Assembly (NCBI GenBank): GCA_013396655.1
Contig: WBMV01000441.1
Span: 754,914-818,913 of the forward strand
Direction of reading: 5' to 3'
Length of the DNA stretch: 64,000 nt
Source: Campylorhamphus procurvoides
Taxonomy: Eukaryota; Chordata; Aves; Passeriformes; Dendrocolaptidae
The position numbers were made by a program, and so were the translations under genes. The notes beneath the pieces are model-generated. The model saw only the letters and a program-made list of their open reading frames with translations, ran no database searches and had not been told where the DNA came from. Shown here piece by piece: positions 24,195 to 35,600 of this stretch. Within the stretch, counting starts at the first letter, position 1. Each line of letters starts with the position of its first letter.

Positions 24195-24969
24195 TGTCAT
24201 GGTTTAACTTCAGTCAGCAACTGAGCACCAGGAGCTGCTTGATCAGTCCTTCCCGGTGGGATGGGGAGAGAATCAGAAGGGTAAAAGCGAGAAAACTCAT
24301 GAGTTGAGTTTAGTAGGTAAAGCAAAAGCCTAGCATGCAAATCAAGCAAAGCAAGGAATTAATTCACTACTTCCCACAGGCAGGCAGGTGTTCAGCCATC
24401 TCTAGGAAAGCAGGGCCCCATCACACATAACACCGACTTGGGAAGACAAATGCCGTCACTCTAATCATCCCTCCCCTTCTTCCTCTGGCTTTATATGCTG
24501 AATATGACACCACGTGGTATGGGATCAGTTGGGGTCAGCTGTCNTAGCATGCAAATCAAGCAAAGCAAGGAATTAATTCACTACTTCCCACAGGCAGGCA
24601 GGTGTTCAGCCATCTCTAGGAAAGCAGGGCCCCATCACACATAACACCGACTTGGGAAGACAAATGCCGTCACTCTAATCATCCCTCCCCTTCTTCCTCT
24701 GGCTTTATATGCTGAATATGACACCACGTGGTATGGGATCAGTTGGGGTCAGCTGTCCCAGCTGTGTCCCCTCCCATCTTCTTATGCACCCGAGCCCACT
24801 TGTTGGGGTGTCGTGAGAAGCAGAAAATGCCTTGACTCTCTGTAAGCACTGCTCAGCACTAACAAAAACATTTCCATATTGTCAACCTGGTTTCCAGCAC
24901 AAATCCAAAACATAGCCACACACAAGCTACTGTGGAAAAAATTAACTCTAACCCAGCCAAAACCAGCAA
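24195..24969 (-). mobile_element. Solo LTR of an endogenous retrovirus (ERVL-like), internally duplicated by the assembly
   Basis: The element runs from TGTCATGGTTTAAC to AACCCAGCCAAAACCAGCA and so has TG...CA ends. Its internal landmarks are GGGATGGGGAGAGAATC, TTTATATGCTG, a CACGTGGTATGGGATC-like block and GGTCAGCTGTCCCAGCTGTG. They resemble passerine ERVL-type LTRs I recall. Minus orientation is inferred from a TATA-like ATATAAAGCC read on that strand. No gag or pol sequence flanks it, so it is a solo LTR. I cannot find a clean target duplication (left flank TGGCA, right flank AGTGA). Removing one copy of the duplicated 213 bp leaves about 561 bp. Confidence 0.8.
24544..24544. other. Assembly gap (single N) between two identical 213-bp copies
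   Basis: The sequence 24331-24543 is repeated at 24545-24757 with a constant offset of 214 and no difference that I can see. The single N marks the seam. This is the same signature as at the receptor gene and points to unmerged overlapping contig ends. Confidence 0.88.
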
Positions 24970-25701
24970 GTGAAGGTTGATTGTGGTGTTCAGGGAGTAC
25001 TACCTGTGTAATTAAATGTTACCAGAAGAAGAAGCATGTTGCCCTTTTCCTTTTGCCTCCTTCCTTGCATCCTTGCTGACCTGGCTTAACAGAAAACAGG
25101 GCCTTCAGGATTCAGAGATTTCAACCATTGCCCTGAAGAAATGTTAATACAGCAGCTTCCCACCCTGTCTGGTTTCAAGACGGTGAAGGAAACGGGCATT
25201 TGAAGGGACAATCAGTCTTTCCATGTTTATAACCTTGTGGAAGGAACATACCAAAAAAAACATGAGGAAAGCTGCATTTTGGCATGGCATCACATTGCTC
25301 AGATTTTCATCATGTCCAAGGCACAACAAGAATCTGTCTGAGACTAACTAGAATTTCAGACAGAAAATCTCTCATTAAATCTGAAGGATTAAAATCATAA
25401 GGGCATAAATCCCCAGACTGATTCAATGTTGTTATTAGCAGAATAAGAAAAAATTAGAACTGAGCTTCCTCATGTTATATATACCTGGTGAAATGGTATA
25501 ACCTCAGACTGTCCAGAACTGGAAAAGACTTAATATGCATTTTGCACTTCCTCAGATACTGCATCAGTGTTTTTGCTTTAAGCACATAATCAGTAGTTTT
25601 ATCTCTCAGTTCTCATATTTCAGAGATGTAAAATGTTCTTCTTTTCTTGAGCCAATTTCTAAATTACTCCTATCTAAAATTTCATTCCATCTGTAACCTA
25701 C
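24970..25701. other. Short intergenic spacer between two LTRs
   Basis: Plain AT-rich sequence separating the two solo LTRs. I see no gene, RNA or repeat in it. Confidence 0.6.
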
Positions 25702-26679
25702 TGTGGTGGGCTGATGCTGGCTGAATGTCAGCTGTCCACCAAAGCCACTCTATCACTTCCCTCCTCAGCTGGACAAGGGACAGAAAAATATAAGGAAAAG
25801 CTGGTGAGTCAAGACAAGGACAGGGAGAGATCACTCACTTGTTACCATCACAGGCAACACAGACTCAGCTTGGGGAAATCCGTTTAATTTATTACCAATC
25901 AGATCTGAGCAAGATAATGAGAAACAAAACCAAATCTCAAAAACACCTTCCCCCTACCCCACCCCTCTCCTCTCCTCAGGCTTAACTTCACTACAGAATT
26001 CTTTACCTCCTCCCTGACAGTGGCAATGGGAAATAGGGTCATTGGTCAGTTTATCACATGTTTCTGTTGCATCTTTCTCTGCAGGGACAGGACTCTGCAC
26101 ACTCTTCCCCTGCTCCAGTGTGGGGTCCCTTCCATGGGAGACAGCCCTCCATGAACTTCTTCAATCTGAGTCCTGCCTGTGGGGTGCAGTTCTCATGAAT
26201 TGCTCCAGTGTGGGTCCTTTTCCACAGGGTGCAATCCTTCAAGAACATGCTGCCCCAGCGTGGGTCCCCTGCAGGGTCACAAGTCCTGCCAGCAAACCTG
26301 CTCCTGCACAGGCTTCCCACAGGGTCACTATCTCCATCATGCATTCACTGTTCTGGTGTGAGGTCTTCCACGGGCTGCAAGAAAATCTCAGCTCTGGTGT
26401 CTGAAACACCTCCTTCCTCTCCTCCACTGACCTTGGCATCTACAGGGTTGTTCCTCACATATTCTCACTGCTGCCCCTGCTGGGGTTTTCTCTGCTTCTT
26501 AAACACATTATCACAGGGGCACTGTCAACTGTCAGCGATGGGCTTGGCTTTGGCCAGCAGTAGGTCTCTTTTGGAGCCATCTGGCATTGGCTCTGTTGGG
26601 CACAGGGGAAGCTTCTGGCAGCTCCTCACAGAAGGTGTAACCTCCCCGTGCCCTAAGCTTTGTCACACAACCCAATACA
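25702..26679 (-). mobile_element. Solo LTR of an endogenous retrovirus with 5-bp target duplication
   Basis: This 978-bp element starts TGTGGTGGGCTGATG and ends CCCAATACA. It is flanked on both sides by CCTAC (25697-25701 and 26680-26684), a perfect 5-bp target-site duplication. The interior contains reiterated units of the kind CTCCAGTGTGGGTCC (about 26110-26300), a minisatellite-like feature that I associate with a common bird LTR type. Minus orientation is inferred from AATAAATTAAACGG read on that strand near 25880, about 180 bp from the minus-strand 3' end, as expected for an LTR polyadenylation signal. No internal retroviral genes remain. The ORF at 26208-26795 is fortuitous and runs through the LTR end. 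I do not assign the family name. Confidence 0.88.
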
Positions 26680-26684
26680 CCTAC

Positions 26685-29600
26685 TCTTTTATCACTGTGT
26701 TAACACCTACCTTCCTTATGCTTTGTGCAAGTTTTGACTTGTACACTAAGTCAAGGCAAAAGAAAATATTTCATAAAGTTTGGTGGCAAGAGTGATCAGT
26801 ATAAACAAAGTGAAATTAACATTAAGGGTTATTTCTGTGATTTCTCCTTAGAAAACACTTGACATGAGATGCAACTCTCTTACAAAAATATAATACTAAT
26901 AAAAGTTCTCTTCAGGAGCTTGAGTAGTAGAAAGGAATACAGACCATCTATGCATGACAATTTTTATGAGAGATTTGACTGCATCTGACAATGACACTAT
27001 CAACTGATTCTAGGAAATGGTGAACTTGGGTAAAAGCTAGTCTTGTGCAAAATTGCCTTATTTATCCCAGAAACATGCTGAGAACTGAAAGCATACTGTG
27101 TTTGAGAATACACTAGAAGACCATTACTGTTTCATAATTTTAATTGAAAGACAAAGCCACTTATGGAATCAAATAAAGGTAATAATGCTTTTGTTTATGG
27201 CAAAATTTTTATTTTAGTAGTTATCATTAAGAAACACATTCAAAAGCATTTTAAAATTAATTGGGTTTGAAACTATGTATGTCATTTTTCTCATGGTGAA
27301 CATTTTGAAGAGCCTGCTGATATGGAATATTGATAACTGATGCAGAATACGGATATAACTATTATGTAAACAAAACACCCCTCAAATAATCTACTAAAAA
27401 TATTGTGGCAGCTGCATTCTCACAAGTTTGGTAGTTCAGGGTGCTACCACCACAGTCATTTTACCACTGCATTCCTGAGAAATAGGTTCCAGTCTATCAG
27501 ACCAGAGGAGGTACAAATGCCAGCTAGTCTTATGAATGTTTATACACATTCATATTCCAGCTTCTTCAGGATTATCTTCTGTGACTGTTCTCTCCATATA
27601 AAGCCCAATTGTCTCTGGAAGAAAGCTGGCTAAAAATCTTTTAATCAAAATGCTTTTTTCATTATAATCCAAATTTAAGGATCCTGAAGGCTGCAGATGC
27701 ATTGCTGTCTTTAACCTGAGCTGTGGTTTACAGTGTGGTCAACATGAGGATGAAGCAAAAAGCACATTCTCTACTTGCTTCCACTGTGTCTTCTCTTATC
27801 ACATCTCCTCTCCCTGCCTGAGCCAGCAACAAACTAGCAGTTCAGACAGTACAGGCTCTTGCCTGCTGAGGCCTCTTCAGAGAGAAAACAAAATAAAGAG
27901 TGGTATTGAGGAAGGCAGAGAAGGATCAGACATTGACAGTAGAGAGAAGAAAGCTAAAACACAGTTCAGAGAGGTAGGTGGATCTTGGAGCTGCCTGTAG
28001 GGTAATGTGTGTGAAAGGAGAATTCGAGCAGGGTGATGAGCAGCAGCTTTGTGTCTCAGGGATGGGCACACAAGAGATGACCTGGTGCCTCAGCCTGAGT
28101 TTCACAGACTGATGAGGTAGATTTGGGTGTTAAAGAAGACCAGAAGAAGCAGACAGAAGAAGAGGAAACAACCAATGATATTTACATGGTGGACAGAGTA
28201 TCTTGGCTGCTGATTTCATTGTGGGGTTTCTTTAAATGCATGTTGGTGCACACTGGTAGTTAGCAGCCCTACATCAAATCCTCAAATATGGAATAATTTT
28301 TGTGTAGGTATCCAAGTTGCTGTAAATGAAATTGTATCATGACAAGTACTTAGACGAGGAGAACTTACTGACATTAATTACTGCAGTTTCAGGACCCTTT
28401 GAGGTATTCTTGCATTATACTTTAACCTGGTACAGTTTATAATTTTCACTCCAAAGAAGTTCTCCTCCTGGAAGTTTTAAGCAGGCTCTCTTTGCACTTC
28501 CCTTATCATCACATTTAGCAGCTCTGTATCATATAACATTTTACTTGTTCCTTTTATGACCAGAGGAAAATTTGCATGCTTTTTGGATGAAGAAAGATAA
28601 TAAAGCAATAAATTTTAGGGGATAGGAGGTACTAACAAACCGGCCAGCATGACACAAGAGGAAAAGCATTCCCATGAGATACAGCCAAGCTATAAGCCAA
28701 AGTGTATAATTTTATTTCCAGTGAATAAATATGTTTAATGGTTTCTGGGTAAGTTTTGCTATTACATTGTTTATGCTTGATTTGCCAATATCAGGATTAG
28801 TAAACCATGTGAGATGGCTTTTTTAGACTAGAGAAAACAGGTTTTATAATTTTCTGTCAGCTGTACAGGGAGGAACAGAGGTGATTGTAGTCCATAATGT
28901 TAAAGAACTTCCTTTCTACAGCATGTGCAATTTATTAAAGCTTTGAACTGCTGAAGAACTTGAGTACAAATGTGATTTTAGATCATGTATTTTACCACCA
29001 TTCCCGTAGTTGTAATATCATGAAATTAACTAGTGCAATGTTTGACGCCTTGTTGGGGATGACATTGCTATTGTATTTGCACACGACCTACACTGTTCCT
29101 TATACATACTCTCTTGTGTAAATTCACTGCTGTTGCTTTATTTGAATCTTTTGTGTCTTCTGTGTACAATGTTGAAACAGAGCCTTTATGGTATATTTGT
29201 AACACCTATGCCCCTTCTTGTGAGAATACTGATTTTCTCTAAACTCTTTCACCCTCATCAATATGGGTCATCACTGTCTCAAGTGAGTTCTAGGAAACAC
29301 TTGTCCTTGTTTTGAACAAGTCAGCATTCTTCTTCTATTTCTGCTACTGTCACCAACACCACCAGCAGTATGAGAGGAAATCCAGTTAAAAGAGAGATGA
29401 CCTGATCTTCCCCAGGATGTTGAGTCTATTATTTTGGGGGACAAGTGTATCCCTACAGCTGCCACAGAACATACCTATTCACTTGCCTATTGCTAGTAAG
29501 GTAATTAAACTGCCTATTACATTAGAATGTTTGATTATATTTTAATGTACTTCTGAAAAATATTCATGTTGCTTCGTACTAATGTTATTTACTAATTCCT

Positions 29601-32600
29601 TGAATTATTAAGATGAGTAGACTGCTATTTCCACTTCCTGAACAATACAATGTCTTCAGCCCTTGTAGGGATACAGTTCCTACCAAAGTGTGACTTAGTG
29701 TAGCACATTTTCAACAAGAGCCTTCCTTTCTGCTACTTCATTATCACCTCACGCATGACTAACATTTCTGAGTTATGGAACTAGTAGACACCTTACCAAC
29801 AGGAATCAGAAGCTTTGTATGGAAGTCTGTTCTGGACCACTCACTAGAAAAACCTCTAAATTTTTAGGGTAGCTAAAAAGATAAAGAAATCAACAACTAG
29901 AAAGGATAAGTTGCTTGGATGGGTTGTCATGGAATTTAGAACTGCCCAGCTGCTACCTTATGGACTGAAGTAATAAGATAACCATTGGCCAAATTACCTT
30001 TGCTTTAATAAAACAAAATAACACAACAAATAATTGAATCTTTTAAATTTATATTCTCTTTGCTTAATGGTTATTGGAGGGCTTTAGAGATTTTTTTCCG
30101 AACTGTGAGTTGTTGCAGCTTTAAATCTTACAGAAGGAGGCCTTGGATAGCTCTCTGAAATTAGCAGAGCTAAATCTGACAAACTAAAAAATGAAGAGCT
30201 GGTAATTCAAGAAGTACACATAAATTTTCCTGGTAATTGTATAAAAATATTTTCTCAGCCAACTCACAAGTTATCTGGCACATGGAACAAGTTCAGGAAT
30301 AAAAATGGCATGTGAAGTGTAATCCCAAATTCAGGAAGTGCCCCAAGACTTCGGTGCTGTCTCAGTCATCAGTGGGACCCTGAAACTAGATAGTTATTAA
30401 TGAAACCCTCTTAGCTAGAGAAGGGACTGGCAACTCGCATGTATGAATGATGTAAAGAAGTTCATTGTCAGTGAATTATTCTGAACGAGATATTGGCAGC
30501 ATTGTTTGCATACAAGAAATCCTGGAAAAGACTACCTGAAAAACTGAGAGATCCTCATCTCTACTTCTTTCCATTCTCTAGGGCTGGCAACAATCTTAAA
30601 ACAGCTTATCATGGTCCATCATGCCATCTGTCATATGCTACTCAACAGTGTCATCAGAAAGAGCATTCAAAGATAATTCAAGCATCCTATTCGCATCAGC
30701 ACCAAAAGTGTCTGCAACTCAGGTGTTTCCTACACTGAATTCATAATTGCCATGACTACATTGCAAGATAGAAGTTTAGCTCATTACATCAGCAATGTGC
30801 AGCATCAAAGGGTATGGAAAGAAGCATATAGCAAGTCCATGTACAGTTTGGGAAAATCTCTCTTTAGCAAGGTACTGAAACCTGTTTGTTACAGTTTTCT
30901 GTTGTTTCATATTAAACCATGGGCTGTTTACTAGAAAATACAAACTTTTGATATTGTCCCAACTCTACATTTCTATGATCTTATACTAATATATTCTGAT
31001 GCTTGAACCTTATAATAAATTACATTCACATGATTTTTGACTGATTATTTTATTCCAACTATTTCCAAAAAGTTTTAGCTTTGTATTATACTAGGGCAGG
31101 CTAAATATTGGGACATTTGATTTCCCCATAAAATTCATGAGTATATACAAACATAAAAATTTTGGTTTTATGATATATTGTGTTGCTGCTTTCCATATAA
31201 TACCGTTTGTAATTTTTTTTCACAAAAAAGTATTAGTACAGAAAATTGCCTTTACAGAAATATGTAAGAGATATCTTCATTTGTGGGAAGGCAACCTGCA
31301 AATAGCAGGTTGCAAATCAGGTTTTTTTTGGTCTTATGCAAGAAGCATATCTTGCCCTTTTTCTGTTTGGTTTTTTTTTTTCAAGATAATATCAGAATCT
31401 TATGCAAGAAAATGTGATAGGGAATAGATTTTAAAAGGTTACAGGAACAAAGTTTTTTGCCAAACTCAGCAATAAGAGCCAGAGACAAGTTTTCAAAGGC
31501 TTTACAAATTTGAATCACCTATTTAAGTTTAAAACTCTGAAATCATGACTACTAATGGAAGATGATTCTGAAGTTACTATAGTTTCTGAAAAATCTAGAA
31601 GTATTTGGAATTGCTTAAACCAGATTTTTCAGTTTCAGTTATTTCCAGCAGAATTACAAAACACTGAAGTAGGGAAAATGTGAAGCTTAAAACATCCAAG
31701 GACTTTCCTATTGCAAGGATAATGGTAGTGTAACCATGAAGATGAGATAAAATTACAAGTCTGCTGAATATATAGAAACTAACTGCATACGCAAGATCTT
31801 CCCATGGAGGTACTGAGCAACTGAGAGAAGGGAAAAAAGTACAAGAAACTTTTGAAATCAAGCCAGGCTATTAATTCAATATAAGCTTTCAAATCCCAAA
31901 ATATTATAAGAAGAAAAGTAATAGAAACTTCAGAGCTAAAAAAGTAATTCTTTCTTCTCTTTACATAAAGTTTCTACGAGGATGGCAGGAAACGAAGAGA
32001 GTACAACTAGAGAGCACCAAGATGAGCCAGATACCTATGCTGTCACTATCTCTTCAGCTTCGGCTATCGCTGAGACTGCTACAGCCCAGATGAGTTTGTC
32101 AAAGCACAGTATACCAACTAGGTTAAAGAGCTCCCTTTAATAGCTGTAGTGTGATGTTAAAGATGCCACTTTAATTTACATATGAATAGCAATGGCCATT
32201 AACAAAATTATGTCTTGAAACCTGACATGAACTGACCTCAGCAGAAATTCTTAGCAACAGTTAATTTGCTGAATAATAATTTTTTAAATGTCTCCTTTAG
32301 AGTGACTGCTTTACACAGTTCCACAGATGCTTTGGAGAATACTAGTTTTAACTAGAGAAGTGACAGATGTGCCCACATAGGCATTCGGAGTAGTCGTTAA
32401 GATTTGATCTGCTCTCTCTTGCTTCTCTGGATGGTGATGATGATGCATGTGCTTTGAATAGAATTACTCTGCTTTACATTAACACATCCTCACCTGCCTG
32501 ACCACCTTAATACAATTCCTATTGAAATCAACAGGGAAGAACTCTAGATAAATTCAGAATATGCAGTAAGGACTGGCTTAGTTTTCATAAATTTTACCTT

Positions 32601-35600
32601 CTTTGATTGTACTATAGATGTTCTTTTAAGATGACAGATAGGCAAATTAGTATTGGCTTGAAGATTAATTAAGCAATACAATCCATCACAGCACCATTAT
32701 GGACCTTTTCTTTATGTTCATAGTTTAGTTCATCAATATGCAAGAAGTGTGATTATAAAGTGCATCATGCACAAATGTTGCCTGATTGTTCTGAACAGAG
32801 GAAAATTCTCTATTCCATTACCAGGTTTGCTTAGTAACAAAAGCTTTTGTTCTGAAAGGATTTGGTTTATCTGCAGAATGAGGATATTTCTTCTGTAGTA
32901 AGAAATCACATAGATAAAAATTATGTTGGACTATACAGATCTCATTAGACTTTCTGGATCCAAAAGATAAAACAATTGCCAAGGAACTCTTGTGCATATT
33001 GCACATTGCAGTGAAACCAGTAGATGCAGAGAGCAACAGGAAGAAACAGAATGGGTTGTAATGTAAGCTGATGTCTAGATGGGTTTATTTCACTTCCTAG
33101 AATGTAAATTGAATTTTTTTTCTTAAGTGCTTTGGAATCTGTGAATATAAAGAGAGCATTTGTGTAACAGGTGATTGCATAAGATACAAAGATAGGCAGA
33201 CTGAGCTGGCCCGTGTATGTGCTATCTAACATTTGCTAAGGAACATTGCAGATTTCCTTGTGATACAAAGATCATATCCAGGTGATTTTTATGAGAACTA
33301 CTGAGGAAATTAATTTCCTCAAACAAAATTAATAAATGTATACAACCATTCAAAATACATGCAGCATTTTCTCTTTGCTTCTCTTGCATAGATTTTTTTT
33401 TCTGGGTTTATAACATAAAAAAGCACACATACAAGGACTTGGAGCCATTTGTATGTGCATTGCAGATGCCAGAGGGGCAGCCTCCTTGTGTTGCCTGCAT
33501 TTTGCAGAAGAATATGTAGAATAGACCAGGAGTTTTGAATTGTTATCTCTTGTTTATCACTTGTGCCCTGAGTCAAGACAGCAGTGGGACAGGTTTCTAA
33601 ATGATCCTGTAGTACAGAGATGCTTTCCCAAGTTATGAGTTCTGATAGTAGTCCCTATGTGATTGATGTTTAATTTCTAAACCAACACCATGCAGTAGAA
33701 AAGGAGTACTGTAGAGATGAAACACTTACAGATTAGATCACCTAGAGATGAGAACTATTTGACACAATGACACATACCTAGCATTTTGGGACCAAGACAA
33801 GTAGTTTAGAAATATAACTTCCTAATTCTTTTCTTGTGCCTAATACACTAACTCAGATGTCACTTATATAAACAAATGAAATATGTCCTGCTTGTAATGT
33901 GCTGTTTGAATTTAAGCTTGGATTTATACATAAAAAATGCATAGATTTTGTAGGTATGAGAATATATGGTATTCAAGCATGGGAGCTACCTTATAAACTG
34001 AATCTTGTCTAGCGAAGACAAGCCTCAGAACTGGGTTTCCGTGAACAATTCAGTTAAAACTTTTGTGCAGAGGCCACACAGAATTGTTGGTTGCTGTGGC
34101 AGAGCCTTTGAAGCAGGACAAGCTGCACAGGTGGCTGCAACAGTAATCAGGAGATGCAATGCAGGAAAGGGAGAGGTGCAGAGCTCGAAGGATCCTGGGG
34201 AGCCATCTGGGCACAAAGTAATTTGGCAAGCTGACAGTAGCCCAAACAAATCTTGTCTTGCATGGAGGGGACAGGATATATTTTCATGAATATGCTATTG
34301 CTGTGTAGTTCAAAGAGGCATTGTAGAAAACGCAGGAAGAGAGCAAATAGTAGTGGGGAGAAATTACAAGAAGCAGGTAGGGAATGAAAAGTGGAGAATC
34401 TGATAGGAAAGTAGGGACCATGGTGCGCAGCATTAAACTGCTTGTCAAAAATGTAGCAGAAATAGGAGAGAGCAGGCAGGGTAAGGATGTGTTGAGGTTG
34501 CACATGTTAGGAATATGGACAAATGTAGAGAAAACAGAGATGGGTTTCCTGACTCTTCTTAGGGTAAGGCACAAGGATATTGTGGCTTTTGTTGCAGTGT
34601 TTGCTAGGGCTGTGATGGCAACAGATGGCTTCGTGTACTTCTTGATGGTGTCTGTTGCTGAGACAATGGAGGAAAGTGAGGTCACAGTAGGTGCACAGGG
34701 CCTGGAAGGCATTAGTGGTGCTTCTGCAATGAGGTGCTTCCATGGGTTGTTAGGGCATTAGCAGCAACCACAGCATGTCTGTCTCCCAGTGTCTGTGTCC
34801 GGCTATCCAAATATTCATTCCACTGAGACCCTGCAGGATGCAGGGTCAATTTCAATGCGTGAGTGGCCAGACGTTTTTAGGACTCTTGCCATGGTCACTG
34901 CCAAGCAAGCACACAGTTTGGATGCAATCACCTTAATTTGGAGGCAGCAGTTTTCAGTATACAGACATAGGCTAAGCTTGCCTCTTGGCCATATGTTCAG
35001 AAATCAGTCAGGGTCATTCTGGTTACAATATGGTTGTAGGTATGGTCCTCTTGCAAGCAACTGAGTTTATATGGAAAGAATCGCCCTCCACTCCACCACA
35101 TGGCTGGTTTTATCTCCTCTCAGCAGATCCCTGCATTGATCTACCTGGATATAAGTTCATTCTGCTGGCTCACAACTTCTGTCATCACCTATGAAAAAGT
35201 GTTGCCTTGACTTTCTCATCACCTTTGTCCCTTCAGAAGTTGCAAAGGGGTTTGTGAGCTTTGCTATTTAACCCATTTGTGTCAGTGTAGACCTTGGAGA
35301 GAAAGTGACAGCAATGTATGTATGTACAGAGTGGTACTACTATAGCAACAATTGGAGTAGAAAACATTGCCTTACTCCAGATCACTCTTTCAGACCCTAT
35401 GAAAAGCAAGGAAGGAGAGGGAAAACAAAAGGAGATACTTTGTGAGTGGCAGGTGAAGGTCAAGTGCACGTGCACAAAACAGGCACTCCCATAATTTCTT
35501 TTGAGTTCTTGTCTTTTCTGCTTGGCACATCGATCATGGAAATGTGTGCAGGACTCAGCTCACAGGGAACATCTCTGCCATATCAGAGGGGAAACTGTTC

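Noticed and set aside
26208..26795. A 195-codon plus-strand ORF as a retroviral or cellular gene
   Set aside because: It lies mostly inside the LTR, runs over its end and target duplication, and resembles no retroviral protein.
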